From positions 64,776 through 128,775 of the forward strand of contig NZ_MTKN01000018.1 of the NCBI RefSeq assembly GCF_001975825.1: 64,000 nt of DNA, written 5' to 3'. The stretch comes from [Flexibacter] sp. ATCC 35208 (lineage in GTDB: Bacteria; Bacteroidota; Bacteroidia; Chitinophagales; Chitinophagaceae). The position numbers and the translations under genes were made by a program. Of the stretch, positions 1-8,515 are shown one piece after another; position 1 is the stretch's first letter; each line of letters begins with the position of its first letter. The notes below the pieces were generated by a model. The model was not told the DNA's origin. It ran no database searches and saw nothing but the letters and a program-made list of their open reading frames with translations.

Positions 1-268
1 TTTGAATAGCAATTACAAGCTGGTACAAAATCAAGGTTATTAATTTTTATTGATGCTTTGAATAGTAATTACAAGCTGGTACAAAATCAAGGTTATTAGT
101 TTTTGTTGATGCTTTGAATAGCAATAACAAGCAGGTACAAAAATCAGGGCTACTAATTTTTGTAGATGCTTTGAACAAAAACAGCAAGCGGGTACAAAAT
201 CAGGGCTACCAATTTTTGTAGATGCTTTGAACAATAAATACAAGCGGGTACAAAATCAAGGCTATTAA
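1..268 (+). repeat. 56-bp tandem repeat made of SusD-like gene ends
   Basis: Five imperfect copies in a 56-57 bp period; the element ACAAGC-GGTACAAAA lies at 15, 71, 127, 184 and 240. Copy 1 reads LNSNYKLVQNQGY then TAA (2-43), and copy 5 reads LNNKYKRVQNQGY then TAA (ending at 268). This resembles the C-terminus of RagB/SusD-family outer-membrane lipoproteins. I infer that a susD-like gene ends at or just left of the window edge and that its 3' end, stop codon included, was multiplied. The last stop lies one base before the ATG of the next gene. Minus-strand reading frames across the array are an effect of the repetition. Confidence 0.75.
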
Positions 269-269
269 A

Positions 270-1859
270 ATGACTTATATGCGTTATGTAATATTTTTTC
301 TGTTCATCAGCCTGTTGGCCTGTAAGAAAAAAGAAGATGAACTCAGTCTGTCCAGGCAATTTATGCCATCGGGTGATATCTCTATCAGTACGGCAGATAC
401 GCTGGCTACACTCACATGGAAAGCGGCATTGTTCACTTCCGGTACGGCAGTGACATATGCAGTCGAGGTTTCACAGGATTCTACTTTTGCGACCACGGCG
501 CATAGTTTTGCAACAGATACCACTGGAATCAGGATTTCAGATCAATACCTGGAAGTACGTAAAAAGTATTATGCCCGTGTAAGAACGAATGGCAAAGATA
601 CGGCCAGTGCATCCAATTGGGTGTATAGTAAAAGTTTCTCCATTACAGGTGAGCAGTTGTTGCTACCATTGGCAGATAGTAATCTTATCGATAAATCTGT
701 CATTCTGTTATGGAAATCGACACAGGGGTTGACGAAGCTGGTCTTCACAACTGGCGGTGTTTCCAGAACAATTGGATTGTCGGAAGAACAGAGTATTGCG
801 GGCAAATTGCAGGTAGATAGTCTGCAACCACTGACAACCTATATAGTAGAGATCTTTAAAGAAGAAGTGAGTAAGGGGATACTGACCTTTACGACCAAAG
901 CCGGTGTGGCGACCGGACCGAATGTGATAGACCTGACAGGTATCACAGGCGTGCCGGGTATCCTGGAAGATACCTTACCGAAAGTGGGAGCGGGGAGTAT
1001 TATCATCCTGAAAAGAGGGGAGACGTATAATATCGATATTGCGATGGAACTGGGCAAAGCCGTATCATTCGTGAGTGAGAACAGCTTCAATACACAGTTA
1101 CCATTGATCTATTTCACCAACAACTTCAATGTGACGGCGGGGAGTGTGATCGACTCTGTTGTATTCAGGGGATTGACTTTACGGAGTAATGACTATGCCA
1201 GCAGGTACGTGATCAATGCCAGCAATGTAGCAACCATTGGTAAGATCCTTTTTGAAGATTGTCATGTAGAAATATTCCGTGGTGTGGTAAGGTTACAAAC
1301 TTCTGCTACCGGTGGTACAAAGGTGGGTGACTTTGTGGTGAATAATTGTGTGGTAGACAGTATTTCGAATTATGGAGTGGTGAATTGTGATAATGTGGCT
1401 TGTGCGATACAGAATATCACAATACAGAACAGTACATTATATAAGCTGGAAAAAGTGGTGACCAGTAAACAGAATTCCAATTCAGTGGTACTGAGTAATT
1501 GCACCTTTAATGAGGCGCCGCAGGGTGGGGGATCGGCTTACCTGGTGGATTATAGTCAGTCAGCGACCAACAATATCACTGCGGGTATCAGTCTGAAGAG
1601 TTGTATCATCGGTGTCGGGCGGAATAACGGAGGAAGTACGAGTGTACGTGGGATCCGGGCGAATGCTGCCACGTTGATTAATGTAAGTAGTAGTTTCAAC
1701 ACATCGGATTATGTGGTGAGTGGAAATGCGATTGTGGGATTGACGGTGTATGCAGGTACGGTGACAGATCTGTGGATGGATCCGGCGAATGGGAATTTTA
1801 CTATTAAGGACAGTGGTTTTGCAGGGAAGAGTTCCGCGGGAGACCCGCGGTGGTGGTAG
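270..1859 (+). CDS. Surface lipoprotein with FnIII-like region and DUF4957/DUF5123 beta-helix (pectin-PUL type)
   Basis: A 529-residue predicted exported lipoprotein. The N-terminus has a hydrophobic stretch ending in a lipobox (LLAC, Cys18) followed by KKK. Residues about 35-125 resemble a fibronectin type III fold (TLTWKAA, YAVEVSQDS). From about 220 to the end it has Val/Asn-rich repeats typical of a right-handed parallel beta-helix, and the end FAGKSSAGDPRWW is typical of DUF5123. Such proteins usually follow SusC/SusD genes and are thought to bind or cleave pectic glycans; the SusD-like gene ends just upstream fit that. An alternative ATG at 279 gives the same lipobox. No catalytic residues can be assigned, so binding versus lyase activity is open. 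Confidence 0.75.
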   Translation: MTYMRYVIFFLFISLLACKKKEDELSLSRQFMPSGDISISTADTLATLTWKAALFTSGTAVTYAVEVSQDSTFATTAHSFATDTTGIRISDQYLEVRKKYYARVRTNGKDTASASNWVYSKSFSITGEQLLLPLADSNLIDKSVILLWKSTQGLTKLVFTTGGVSRTIGLSEEQSIAGKLQVDSLQPLTTYIVEIFKEEVSKGILTFTTKAGVATGPNVIDLTGITGVPGILEDTLPKVGAGSIIILKRGETYNIDIAMELGKAVSFVSENSFNTQLPLIYFTNNFNVTAGSVIDSVVFRGLTLRSNDYASRYVINASNVATIGKILFEDCHVEIFRGVVRLQTSATGGTKVGDFVVNNCVVDSISNYGVVNCDNVACAIQNITIQNSTLYKLEKVVTSKQNSNSVVLSNCTFNEAPQGGGSAYLVDYSQSATNNITAGISLKSCIIGVGRNNGGSTSVRGIRANAATLINVSSSFNTSDYVVSGNAIVGLTVYAGTVTDLWMDPANGNFTIKDSGFAGKSSAGDPRWW

Positions 1860-1888
1860 ATCGAAATTTAATATCCGGGTTGTACTGC

Positions 1889-2025
1889 CCGCCGGAGGGT
1901 CTGCTCATTCTCCCGGAGGGTAAGGCCATCTTCTTGGGAGGTATGCACATTCTCCCGGAGGGTGTACTCATCTTCCAAGAGGGTATGCTCATTCTTCCAG
2001 AGGGTAAGGCCATCCTGGGGATGGC
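1889..2025. repeat. 21-bp tandem repeat (about 6 units)
   Basis: The unit is approximately ATTCTCCCGGAGGGTATGCTC with about six copies, several ending GGGTAAGGCC. Because 21 is a multiple of three the array stays open in one frame and joins the downstream HAD frame, but it encodes only a low-complexity ILPEGxx repeat. It is not visibly derived from the preceding gene's end. Judged non-coding. Confidence 0.8.
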
Positions 2026-2034
2026 CTTACCCTC
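2000..2034. repeat. Perfect 15-bp inverted repeat in the 21-bp array
   Basis: GAGGGTAAGGCCATC at 2000-2014 pairs with GATGGCCTTACCCTC at 2020-2034 across a 5-base loop. The left arm is a unit of the 21-bp array and the right arm is its inverted copy. It could act with the next hairpin as a tandem terminator. Confidence 0.75.
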
Positions 2035-2040
2035 CGGCCC

Positions 2041-2095
2041 GCGGGGATTTGATGATTGTCCGGAGGACAACCATCAAATCCCCGCTTTTATTTTT
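2041..2095 (+). terminator. Intrinsic terminator between the DUF5123 lipoprotein and the HAD gene
   Basis: GCGGGGATTTGATG (2041-2054) pairs with CATCAAATCCCCGC (2072-2085). An inner TTGTCC/GGACAA stem leaves one A-C mismatch and a 3-base loop, and a T-rich tail follows. This ends PUL transcription just before the HAD promoter. Confidence 0.8.
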
Positions 2096-2096
2096 C

Positions 2097-2104
2097 TACC
2101 TTTG
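2097..2104 (+). promoter_or_regulatory. Bacteroidota -7 box for the HAD gene
   Basis: TACCTTTG matches TAnnTTTG and lies 18 bases before the ATG, directly after the terminator. No clear -33 TTTG is seen. Confidence 0.5.
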
Positions 2105-2122
2105 CCCCAAAGCACAACGACT

Positions 2123-2773
2123 ATGAAACGGGCATTTATCTTCGACATGAACGGCACTATGATAGATGATATGGAGTATCATGTACATGGCTGGTTTAAT
2201 ATCCTCAACGACGACCTTGGTGCAAACCTCAGCCGCGAAGCAGTAAAAAAGGAAATGTATGGCAAAAACCAGGAAGTCCTGATCCGTATCTTTGGCAAAG
2301 GCAAATTCACAAACGAACAAATGGACCAACTGGCCCTCGAAAAAGAGCGCCGTTACCAGGAAGCTTACCGCCCTCACCTTGGCCTGATTGCCGGATTACA
2401 GCAATTTCTGGATCAGTCGCGTGAACTGGGCATCCCAATGGGTATCGGCACCGCCGCGATCCCATTCAATGTAGATTTTACAATTGATAATCTGCACCTG
2501 AGATCCTATTTCAAGACAATTATAACCGCCGATGACGTGGTAGACAGCAAGCCTCATCCGGAAACTTTCCTGAAGGCGGCTGAAAAGATGGGGGTAAGAC
2601 CCGAAGACTGCATCGTGTTTGAAGATGCACCTAAAGGTGTAGAAGCCGCGCAGAATGCAGGTATGAAAGCGGTGGTGATCACTACTATGCATACTAAAGA
2701 GGAGTTTGCAGCTTATAACAATATTATTCGTTTTATAAGCGACTATACGGAACTATCCCCTTCGGAGCTATAA
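2123..2773 (+). CDS. HAD-superfamily hydrolase, beta-phosphoglucomutase-like
   Basis: A 216-residue HAD subfamily IA protein with a helical cap. Motif I is FDMNGTMID (nucleophile Asp8), the motif III lysine is in VVDSKPHPETF, and motif IV is CIVFEDAPKGVEAA. The usual second Asp of motif I (DxD) is Asn10 here, which should affect the acid/base residue used by phosphatases and mutases. The open frame extends left to 1850, but that part is the 21-bp repeat and the terminator, so I start at the ATG at 2123, just after a -7 box. The substrate is unknown, probably a sugar phosphate. The 3' end is tandemly duplicated downstream. Confidence 0.85.
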   Translation: MKRAFIFDMNGTMIDDMEYHVHGWFNILNDDLGANLSREAVKKEMYGKNQEVLIRIFGKGKFTNEQMDQLALEKERRYQEAYRPHLGLIAGLQQFLDQSRELGIPMGIGTAAIPFNVDFTIDNLHLRSYFKTIITADDVVDSKPHPETFLKAAEKMGVRPEDCIVFEDAPKGVEAAQNAGMKAVVITTMHTKEEFAAYNNIIRFISDYTELSPSEL

Positions 2774-2883
2774 AGGGAGACTATCTTCTTCATAGCTATA
2801 AATAGAACTCTCCCCTTCAAATCTACAAATGTAACTATCCCCTTCAGATCTATAAAGAGGTACTATCCCCTTCATAGCTATAA
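2749..2883. repeat. 27-28 bp tandem repeat seeded by the HAD gene 3' end
   Basis: The last bases of the HAD gene (2749-2773, ACTATCCCCTTC then GAGCTATAA) recur four times downstream at 2778-2802, 2805-2828, 2831-2854 and 2860-2883. Each copy keeps the ACT-TC-CTTC core, and all but one end in CTATAA at the position of the gene's stop codon. Confidence 0.85.
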
Positions 2884-2913
2884 ACAGAATTTCTTTTTCC
2901 ATAAAATCCCCTC

Positions 2914-2958
2914 CCAAAACAGAAAGCTTTTGCCTACAGTAAAAGCTTTCTGTTTTGG
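2914..2958. terminator. Long perfect hairpin between the HAD gene and araR
   Basis: CCAAAACAGAAAGCTTTT pairs with AAAAGCTTTCTGTTTTGG around a short loop. A GC-rich piece (CCCCTGCGGGCTGCT) follows, resembling the tail seen beside other hairpins in this window. Probably a terminator for the HAD gene. Confidence 0.7.
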
Positions 2959-3014
2959 CGCAATCCCCTGCGGGCTGCTAAAAAAGAAATATTAAAAAAG
3001 GCGGGATAAATAAT

Positions 3015-3027
3015 TGTAAAAATGACA
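3015..3027. promoter_or_regulatory. Candidate AraR operator upstream of araR
   Basis: TGTAA-AAA-TGACA has the same half-site and 3-base spacing as the better palindrome before araB, one mismatch from TGTCA-N3-TGACA. Its position about 105 bases before araR suggests autoregulation (inference). Confidence 0.45.
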
Positions 3028-3130
3028 TTTAATTTTTTATATTGCATTCATATTATAGCTATCAATATCACTAAATGCTGGGAATATCAACGGGGAGTTT
3101 TATATTAGCAGAATTAAACACCAGGAAAGT

Positions 3131-3835
3131 ATGACACGTTATTCCCGGCAAACCCGGATGCTGATAGCAGTAGACTGTATAATTTTCGGTTTTGACGGAC
3201 AGGATCTTAAGCTCTTGCTTATCAAGCGTGGATTTGAACCGGAGAAAGGAAAATGGAGCCTGATGGGCGGTTTTGTGCAGGCGGACGAAGGCCTCGAAGA
3301 GGCAGCCACCCGTACACTGACCAAACTGACAGGACTGGATGGCGTCTTCATGGAGCAGCTCAATGCCTATGGTGGCCCTAACCGCGATCCGGTGGAGCGA
3401 ACCTTGTCTGTAGCTTATTATGCCCTGATCGACATCAATCAGTACAAACAACAGCTGAGCGATGAGTACAAGGCAGAATGGTTCCCTCTCAAAGAGGCGC
3501 CAAAACTGATTTTTGACCATGCACAGATGGTATCTGAAGCACTGGCACGCTTACGTTACAAAGCAGCTATTCACCCGCTGCTGTTCGAACTGTTGCCAGC
3601 CAAATTTACCATCCCACAGCTGCAAATCCTCTTCGAAGCCGTATACGAATCCGGCTTTGACAAAAGGAACTTCAGCCGTAAAGTATTGTCCACGGGTTTA
3701 CTGATCAAACAAAAAGAAAAAGAGAGGGCTACTTCCAAAAGGGGAGCATTCTATTACAAGCTGGATAAAAGAAAATACAGCGCCAAATTCCACGCCTTCC
3801 TCAACTTCGTTTCCGATCCGGGTAATCTTAAATAA
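3131..3835 (+). CDS. araR: Nudix-family transcriptional regulator of arabinose genes (AraR, NrtR-like)
   Basis: A 234-residue protein: an N-terminal Nudix fold (about 1-145) and a C-terminal winged helix (about 150-234; LQILFEAVYESGFDKRNFSRKV). The Nudix box is degenerate: GFVQADEGLEEAATRTLTKL lacks the RE and EE metal-binding pairs, as expected for a regulator using the fold as an effector sensor rather than an enzyme. In Bacteroides a Nudix-type AraR binds L-arabinose and represses arabinose genes (established for that family). Adjacency to araB-araD-araA supports the same role here. Candidate operators lie at 3015-3027 and 3894-3906. Confidence 0.9.
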   Translation: MTRYSRQTRMLIAVDCIIFGFDGQDLKLLLIKRGFEPEKGKWSLMGGFVQADEGLEEAATRTLTKLTGLDGVFMEQLNAYGGPNRDPVERTLSVAYYALIDINQYKQQLSDEYKAEWFPLKEAPKLIFDHAQMVSEALARLRYKAAIHPLLFELLPAKFTIPQLQILFEAVYESGFDKRNFSRKVLSTGLLIKQKEKERATSKRGAFYYKLDKRKYSAKFHAFLNFVSDPGNLK

Positions 3836-3893
3836 TAAAAAATGATAGATATGGGTCTCCCTCATATCGTCTTTTTTTACCACGTTTTATAAA

Positions 3894-3906
3894 TGTCAAA
3901 CTGACA
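3894..3906. promoter_or_regulatory. Candidate AraR operator upstream of araB
   Basis: TGTCA-AAC-TGACA is a perfect 5+5 palindrome with a 3-base centre in AT-rich flanks, 74 bases before the araB ATG. It is shared in form with the site before araR. Direct binding is inferred from position and symmetry. Confidence 0.6.
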
Positions 3907-3979
3907 ATAAAGGCATTATTTATTTTTCATTTTAAAACAACTTTCCGCCGCCTTAGGTTGTTGGAAAGGGCCGATCGTT

Positions 3980-5623
3980 ATGGAACATTCATATGTTATA
4001 GGTGTCGACTTCGGCACCGACTCAGTCCGCTCCCTTGTTGTAGATACGCAGACCGGTCAGGAAGCCGGTAGTGCCGTGTATTTTTATCCTCGCTGGAAAA
4101 AGGGGCTCTTCTGTGACCCCGCCATCCAGCAATACCGCCAGCACCCTAAAGATTACCTGGAAGGGCTGGAAAACAGTATTAAAGACGCGCTGAAACAATG
4201 CCCGGCTGGCACCGCCGCCATGGTGAAAGGCATCGCCGTCGATACCACCGGTTCCACCCCCGGCCCTGTCAACGAACAAGGTACGCCCCTGGCCCTGTTG
4301 CCCGGTTTTGAAGAAAACCCCAACGCCATGTTCGTTCTCTGGAAAGATCATACTGCCAACTCGGAAGCGGCTCTGATTAATGACATCTCCCATAGCAATG
4401 GCAAAGATTATACTGCTTACAGCGGTGGCATATACAGCAGCGAATGGTTCTGGGCCAAAATACTCCATGTCGTAACCGAAGATCCTGCCATCGAAGCAGC
4501 AGCCGCTGCCTGGGTAGAACATTGCGACTGGATCCCGGCCGTACTCACCGGCAACAAAAGTGTCGATACCCTGCTTCGCAGCCGTTGTGCCGCAGGTCAC
4601 AAAGCCATGTGGCACGCTTCCTGGAAAGGATTGCCGCCAAATGACTTCCTTTCCAAACTGAACCCTGTTCTCGATAAATACGATCAGATGTACACCGATA
4701 CAGTGGATGCCACTGTACCTGCAGGTACCATCACCGCTGAATGGGCAGAAAAATTAGGGCTGCCTGCTGATGTTGTGATCGGCACCGGCGCCTTCGATGC
4801 CCACATGGGTGCGGTAGGTGGCGGTATCCGTCCATACTCCCTCTGTAAAGTGATCGGCACCAGCACCTGCGATATCCTCATCGCTCCGCTGGAAGAAACC
4901 AGCGACAAACTGGTAAAAGGTATCTGCGGTCAGGTAGACGGCTCTGTGGTGCCCGATATGCTTGGTTTGGAAGCAGGCCAGTCTGCTTACGGCGACATCT
5001 TTGCATGGCTTCGTAAACTGATCATGGGACCATTATACGACCTCATGCCGGAAGAAAAAGATAAACTGGCGGAAGTGGAAGGCAAACTCCTTGCTTACCT
5101 GTCAAAAAAAGCAGAACAACTCCCATTGCGTGACAACGACCCGATAGCCATGGACTGGTTCAACGGCCGTCGTACACCTGATGCTAATCATACTGTCAAG
5201 AGCACTATTACTGGTTTACACCTGGGTACCGATGCGGTGCAACTTTTCAAAACGCTCGTAGAAGCGGCGGCCTTTGGTGCCAAAGCCATTGCGGACCGCT
5301 TTGTTCAGGAAGGCATTCCTATTCAGGAAGTGATTGCACTGGGTGGTGTGGCTAAAAAATCAGGTTATGCCATGCAGGTACTGGCCGATGTGATGAACAG
5401 ACCTATCCGCATTGTAAACAGCGAAAATGCCTGTGCACTGGGTGCGGCCATGTTTGCCGCTGTGGTAGCGGGTGTTCACCCTGATATTGATGCTGCGCAG
5501 GCTGCCATGACCTCTGGTTTTGAAACTACCTGGTTCCCAAGGGAGCAAAATGTGTCTTATTATGCCAATAGGTATGAGAAGTTTAAGGAAATAGGCGCAT
5601 TTACAGAAAAACTGTTTAAGTGA
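3980..5623 (+). CDS. araB: Ribulokinase
   Basis: 547 residues, FGGY carbohydrate kinase family, close to the usual length for AraB. It phosphorylates L-ribulose to L-ribulose-5-phosphate in the cytoplasm. The N-terminal ATPase motif GVDFGTDSVRS lies at about 8-18, the AraB-typical GTGAFDAHMGAVGGG and GTSTCDI in mid-protein, and the C-terminal ATPase element GGVAKKSGYAMQVLADVM at about 456-473. First structural gene of araB-araD-araA, with a candidate AraR operator upstream. Its last codons (EIGAFTEKLFK, stop) are tandemly repeated in the gap to araD. Confidence 0.96.
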   Translation: MEHSYVIGVDFGTDSVRSLVVDTQTGQEAGSAVYFYPRWKKGLFCDPAIQQYRQHPKDYLEGLENSIKDALKQCPAGTAAMVKGIAVDTTGSTPGPVNEQGTPLALLPGFEENPNAMFVLWKDHTANSEAALINDISHSNGKDYTAYSGGIYSSEWFWAKILHVVTEDPAIEAAAAAWVEHCDWIPAVLTGNKSVDTLLRSRCAAGHKAMWHASWKGLPPNDFLSKLNPVLDKYDQMYTDTVDATVPAGTITAEWAEKLGLPADVVIGTGAFDAHMGAVGGGIRPYSLCKVIGTSTCDILIAPLEETSDKLVKGICGQVDGSVVPDMLGLEAGQSAYGDIFAWLRKLIMGPLYDLMPEEKDKLAEVEGKLLAYLSKKAEQLPLRDNDPIAMDWFNGRRTPDANHTVKSTITGLHLGTDAVQLFKTLVEAAAFGAKAIADRFVQEGIPIQEVIALGGVAKKSGYAMQVLADVMNRPIRIVNSENACALGAAMFAAVVAGVHPDIDAAQAAMTSGFETTWFPREQNVSYYANRYEKFKEIGAFTEKLFK

Positions 5624-5848
5624 GCCAATTCAGGGAATTCAGGGAAATAGGCGCATTTACAGAAAAGCTGTTTAAGTGAGCCAATTCAGGAAATTCAGGG
5701 GAATAGGTGCATTTACAGAAAAACTGTTTAAGTGAGTCAATTCAGGGAATTCAGGGGAATAGGCGCATTTACAGAAAAGCTGATTAAATGCGTCCTATCA
5801 AAAAATTCAAGTAAACAGGAGCGTTCACTGAAAAATTATATAAATGAG
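5591..5848. repeat. 56-bp tandem repeat of the araB 3' end running into the araD start
   Basis: ATAGGCGCATTTACAGAAAA starts at 5591 (in araB), 5647, 5703 and 5759, and a decayed fifth copy at 5815: an exact 56-bp period. In copy 1 the araB stop is in TTTAAGTGAGCC; in copy 5 the same place reads TATAAATGAGCC, and its ATG (5844) is the araD start codon. As 56 is not a multiple of three, the copies are not in one frame. Confidence 0.95.
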
Positions 5849-6548
5849 CCATCCATACAAGGAACTTCAGGAGCAGGCTTACCACGCTAACATGCAACTG
5901 CCCGCTTTAGGGCTGGTCCTCTTCACCTTTGGCAACGTCAGCGTAGCCGACCACAAAGCCGGGGTATTTGCCATCAAACCCAGCGGCGTGCCTTACAACC
6001 TGCTCTCGCCAGAGAAAATGGTGATTGTCGATTTCGATGCAAACAATGTTACGAACAATGGACGGCCATCGTCAGATACCAAAACCCATGCAGTGCTCTA
6101 CAAGCACTGGGCCCACATTGGCGGTATTGTGCATACGCATTCTACCTACGCTACTGCCTGGGCACAGGCACAAAGGGATATCCCGATCTATGGCACGACC
6201 CATGCAGATCATCTGACCAGCGATGTGCCTTGTGCACCACCCATGCACGATGATATGATCAAGGGTAACTATGAGCATGAGACCGGCTTCCAGATCATGA
6301 ACTGTTTGAATGAGCGTAACCTCAGTTACGAAGAGATTGAAATGATCCTGGTAGGCAATCATGCCCCTTTTACCTGGGGAAAAACAGCAGACAAAGCAGT
6401 GTACAACGCCGCCGTGCTGGAAGAAGTAGCGAGAATGGCTTATCTCACGGAAACCATCCGCCCTTCATGCCCCCGCCTGAAGGACTCTTTGATTAAAAAA
6501 CATTTTGAGCGGAAACATGGTCCGGATTCTTATTACGGGCAACAGTAA
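5844..6548 (+). CDS. araD: L-ribulose-5-phosphate 4-epimerase
   Basis: 234 residues, class II aldolase/epimerase family; converts L-ribulose-5-phosphate to D-xylulose-5-phosphate for the pentose phosphate pathway. Visible zinc ligands are His97 and His99 (IVHTHSTYAT) and His173 (GNHAPFTWGK). KPSGVPY near 45-51 is the phosphate-binding loop and Asp78 fits the catalytic acid. The start codon lies inside the last decayed copy of the araB-end repeat. Probably co-transcribed with araB; a 341-base repeat-rich gap separates it from araA. Confidence 0.95.
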   Translation: MSHPYKELQEQAYHANMQLPALGLVLFTFGNVSVADHKAGVFAIKPSGVPYNLLSPEKMVIVDFDANNVTNNGRPSSDTKTHAVLYKHWAHIGGIVHTHSTYATAWAQAQRDIPIYGTTHADHLTSDVPCAPPMHDDMIKGNYEHETGFQIMNCLNERNLSYEEIEMILVGNHAPFTWGKTADKAVYNAAVLEEVARMAYLTETIRPSCPRLKDSLIKKHFERKHGPDSYYGQQ

Positions 6549-6835
6549 CGGAAGGCTGTAATCGGTAAACAGTAATGAGATAGCTGTAATCCGATACTAG
6601 TCATCAGAAAACAGGAATTCGATAAAGGTAACCGGTAAATGAAAATCCGATAACTGTAATTCGAAACCTGTAATCGTTAAGCAGTAAAAAGATAGCTGTA
6701 ATCCGATACTAGTCATCAGAAAACAGGAATTCGATAAAGGTAACCGGTAAATGAAAATCCGGTAACTGTAATTCGAAACCTGTAATCGTTAAGCAGTAAA
6801 AAGATAGCTGTAATCCGATACGAAACCTATCATCC
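6537..6835. repeat. 112-bp tandem repeat plus short CAGTAA/CTGTAA units after araD
   Basis: GATAGCTGTAATCCGATA recurs at 6579, 6691 and 6803, an exact 112-bp period, with nearly identical intervening sequence (two full units). Inside it a short motif (CAGTAA, CTGTAA) recurs every 10-16 bases. The first such motif is the end of araD (CAACAG then TAA), so seeding by the araD stop is possible but less clear than elsewhere. Confidence 0.85.
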
Positions 6836-6889
6836 AATTTCCGTAAACGGACAACCATAAATACTAATCACAAAAAAATTCAATAGCAT

Positions 6890-8395
6890 ATGATACAGTT
6901 GAAGCAACTTGAAGCCTGGTTCGTGACCGGTAGCCAGCACCTTTATGGAGAAGAGACCCTGCAGCAGGTAGCTGCGCATGCACAAACCATCGCTGCCTCC
7001 CTGGACGCCGATCCGAACATTCCCGTTAAGATCGTATTCAAGCCTACTGTAAAAACCCCCGAAGAGATCTATGCCATTTGCCAGGAAGCCAATGCCGCAA
7101 AAAACTGTATCGGTGTGATTGCCTGGATGCATACATTCTCTCCTGCCAAAATGTGGATCAGGGGGCTGAAAATATTACAACGTCCTTTATTACACCTCCA
7201 TACCCAGTTCAACAGGGATATTCCATGGGGTGAGATCGATATGGACTTCATGAACCTGAACCAGTCAGCTCATGGTGACAGAGAGTTTGGTTTTATGATG
7301 TCACGCATGCGCATCGAGCGCAAAGTGGTATGTGGCCACTGGCAGGATCCTGATGTGATCGGCGAACTGAATACCTGGCTCAGAGCAGCCGCAGGTTGGT
7401 TCGACTGGCAGGGTGCAAAATTTGCCCGTATCGGCGATAACATGCGCGAAGTAGCGGTTACTGAAGGTGACAAGGTGGAAGCTGAGTTACAGTTCGGTTA
7501 TTCCGTAAATGGTTATGGTATCGGCGATGTGGTGGCTTTCGTGAACCAGGTTTCCGACGCCAGCATCGACAAGCTGGTGGCTGAATATGCAGATGTATAT
7601 AAACTGGGTGCTACCCTTGTAAAAGGTGGTGCACAACATGCTTCTCTGCGTACAGCTGCTAAGATCGAACTAGGGCTGCGTGCATTCCTGGAAGATGGAA
7701 ACTTCAAAGGATTTACAGATACTTTCCAGGACCTCCATGGTATGGAACAACTGCCAGGTATCGCTGTACAGCGCCTGATGGCAGATGGTTACGGTTTTGG
7801 CGGTGAAGGCGACTGGAAAACTTCTGCACTGGTAAGAGCGGCGAAAGTAATGGGTAGTGGACTGCCTGGTGGTAACTCCTTCATGGAAGACTATACTTAC
7901 CATTTCGATCCGGCTAACAGGCTCGTACTGGGCGCACATATGCTCGAAATCTGTTCCTCTATTGCAGATGGTAAGCCAAGCTGCGAAATCCATCCACTGG
8001 GTATCGGCGGCAAAGCCGATCCTGTAAGACTGGTATTCAATGTAGACGCGGGACCTGCCATCAATGCATCTTTGATTGATATGGGCAACCGTTTCCGTTT
8101 GCTGGTAAATGAAGTGGAAGCCGTGAAACCTGTACAGGACCTGCCTAAACTGCCGGTAGCGAGAGTGTTGTGGAAACCACTGCCAGATATGCGTACAGGT
8201 TGTGCCGCATGGATTCAGGCTGGTGGCGCACACCATACCGTATATAGCCAGAACCTGGGTAGTGCACATATGCAGGACTTTGCCGACATGGCGGGTATCG
8301 AGTATGTGAAGATTGGTAAGGGCACTGATTTATACCAGTTCAGGAATGAGCTGAGATGGAATGAAGCTATCTACCTGTTAAAAGGTCAGCGATAA
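6890..8395 (+). CDS. araA: L-arabinose isomerase
   Basis: 501 residues, the usual AraA length. It interconverts L-arabinose and L-ribulose, the first step of the pathway. Family motifs: [11 protein letters not shown] at about 13-23, [10 protein letters not shown] and [10 protein letters not shown] (containing the metal-binding glutamates), and the histidine-containing [10 protein letters not shown] near the C-terminus. Last in the araB-araD-araA series, ended by an intrinsic terminator. No arabinose transporter or mutarotase is present in this window. Confidence 0.97.
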   Translation: MIQLKQLEAWFVTGSQHLYGEETLQQVAAHAQTIAASLDADPNIPVKIVFKPTVKTPEEIYAICQEANAAKNCIGVIAWMHTFSPAKMWIRGLKILQRPLLHLHTQFNRDIPWGEIDMDFMNLNQSAHGDREFGFMMSRMRIERKVVCGHWQDPDVIGELNTWLRAAAGWFDWQGAKFARIGDNMREVAVTEGDKVEAELQFGYSVNGYGIGDVVAFVNQVSDASIDKLVAEYADVYKLGATLVKGGAQHASLRTAAKIELGLRAFLEDGNFKGFTDTFQDLHGMEQLPGIAVQRLMADGYGFGGEGDWKTSALVRAAKVMGSGLPGGNSFMEDYTYHFDPANRLVLGAHMLEICSSIADGKPSCEIHPLGIGGKADPVRLVFNVDAGPAINASLIDMGNRFRLLVNEVEAVKPVQDLPKLPVARVLWKPLPDMRTGCAAWIQAGGAHHTVYSQNLGSAHMQDFADMAGIEYVKIGKGTDLYQFRNELRWNEAIYLLKGQR

Positions 8396-8432
8396 AAGAA
8401 TTGGCATAACGCCATAGATGACGTGGAATAAC

Positions 8433-8465
8433 AAAGGCTGGAATCTTCCAGCCTTTCATTTTTTA
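8433..8465 (+). terminator. Terminator after araA
   Basis: AAAGGCTGGAA/TTCCAGCCTTT with a 2-base loop, followed by a run of T. Confidence 0.85.
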
Positions 8466-8515
8466 AATAATTTGATGGTTTTAGTGATTTGCCTGTATTA
8501 GTCTGCATTTAAACT

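Noticed and set aside
1..268. Small minus-strand proteins of 67-68 residues
   Set aside because: Their sequence repeats with the 56-bp DNA unit, and the opposite strand reads as SusD-like gene ends.
1850..2122. N-terminal extension of the HAD protein by about 91 residues
   Set aside because: It is the 21-bp repeat and terminator translated; the HAD fold begins at the ATG at 2123, just after a -7 box.
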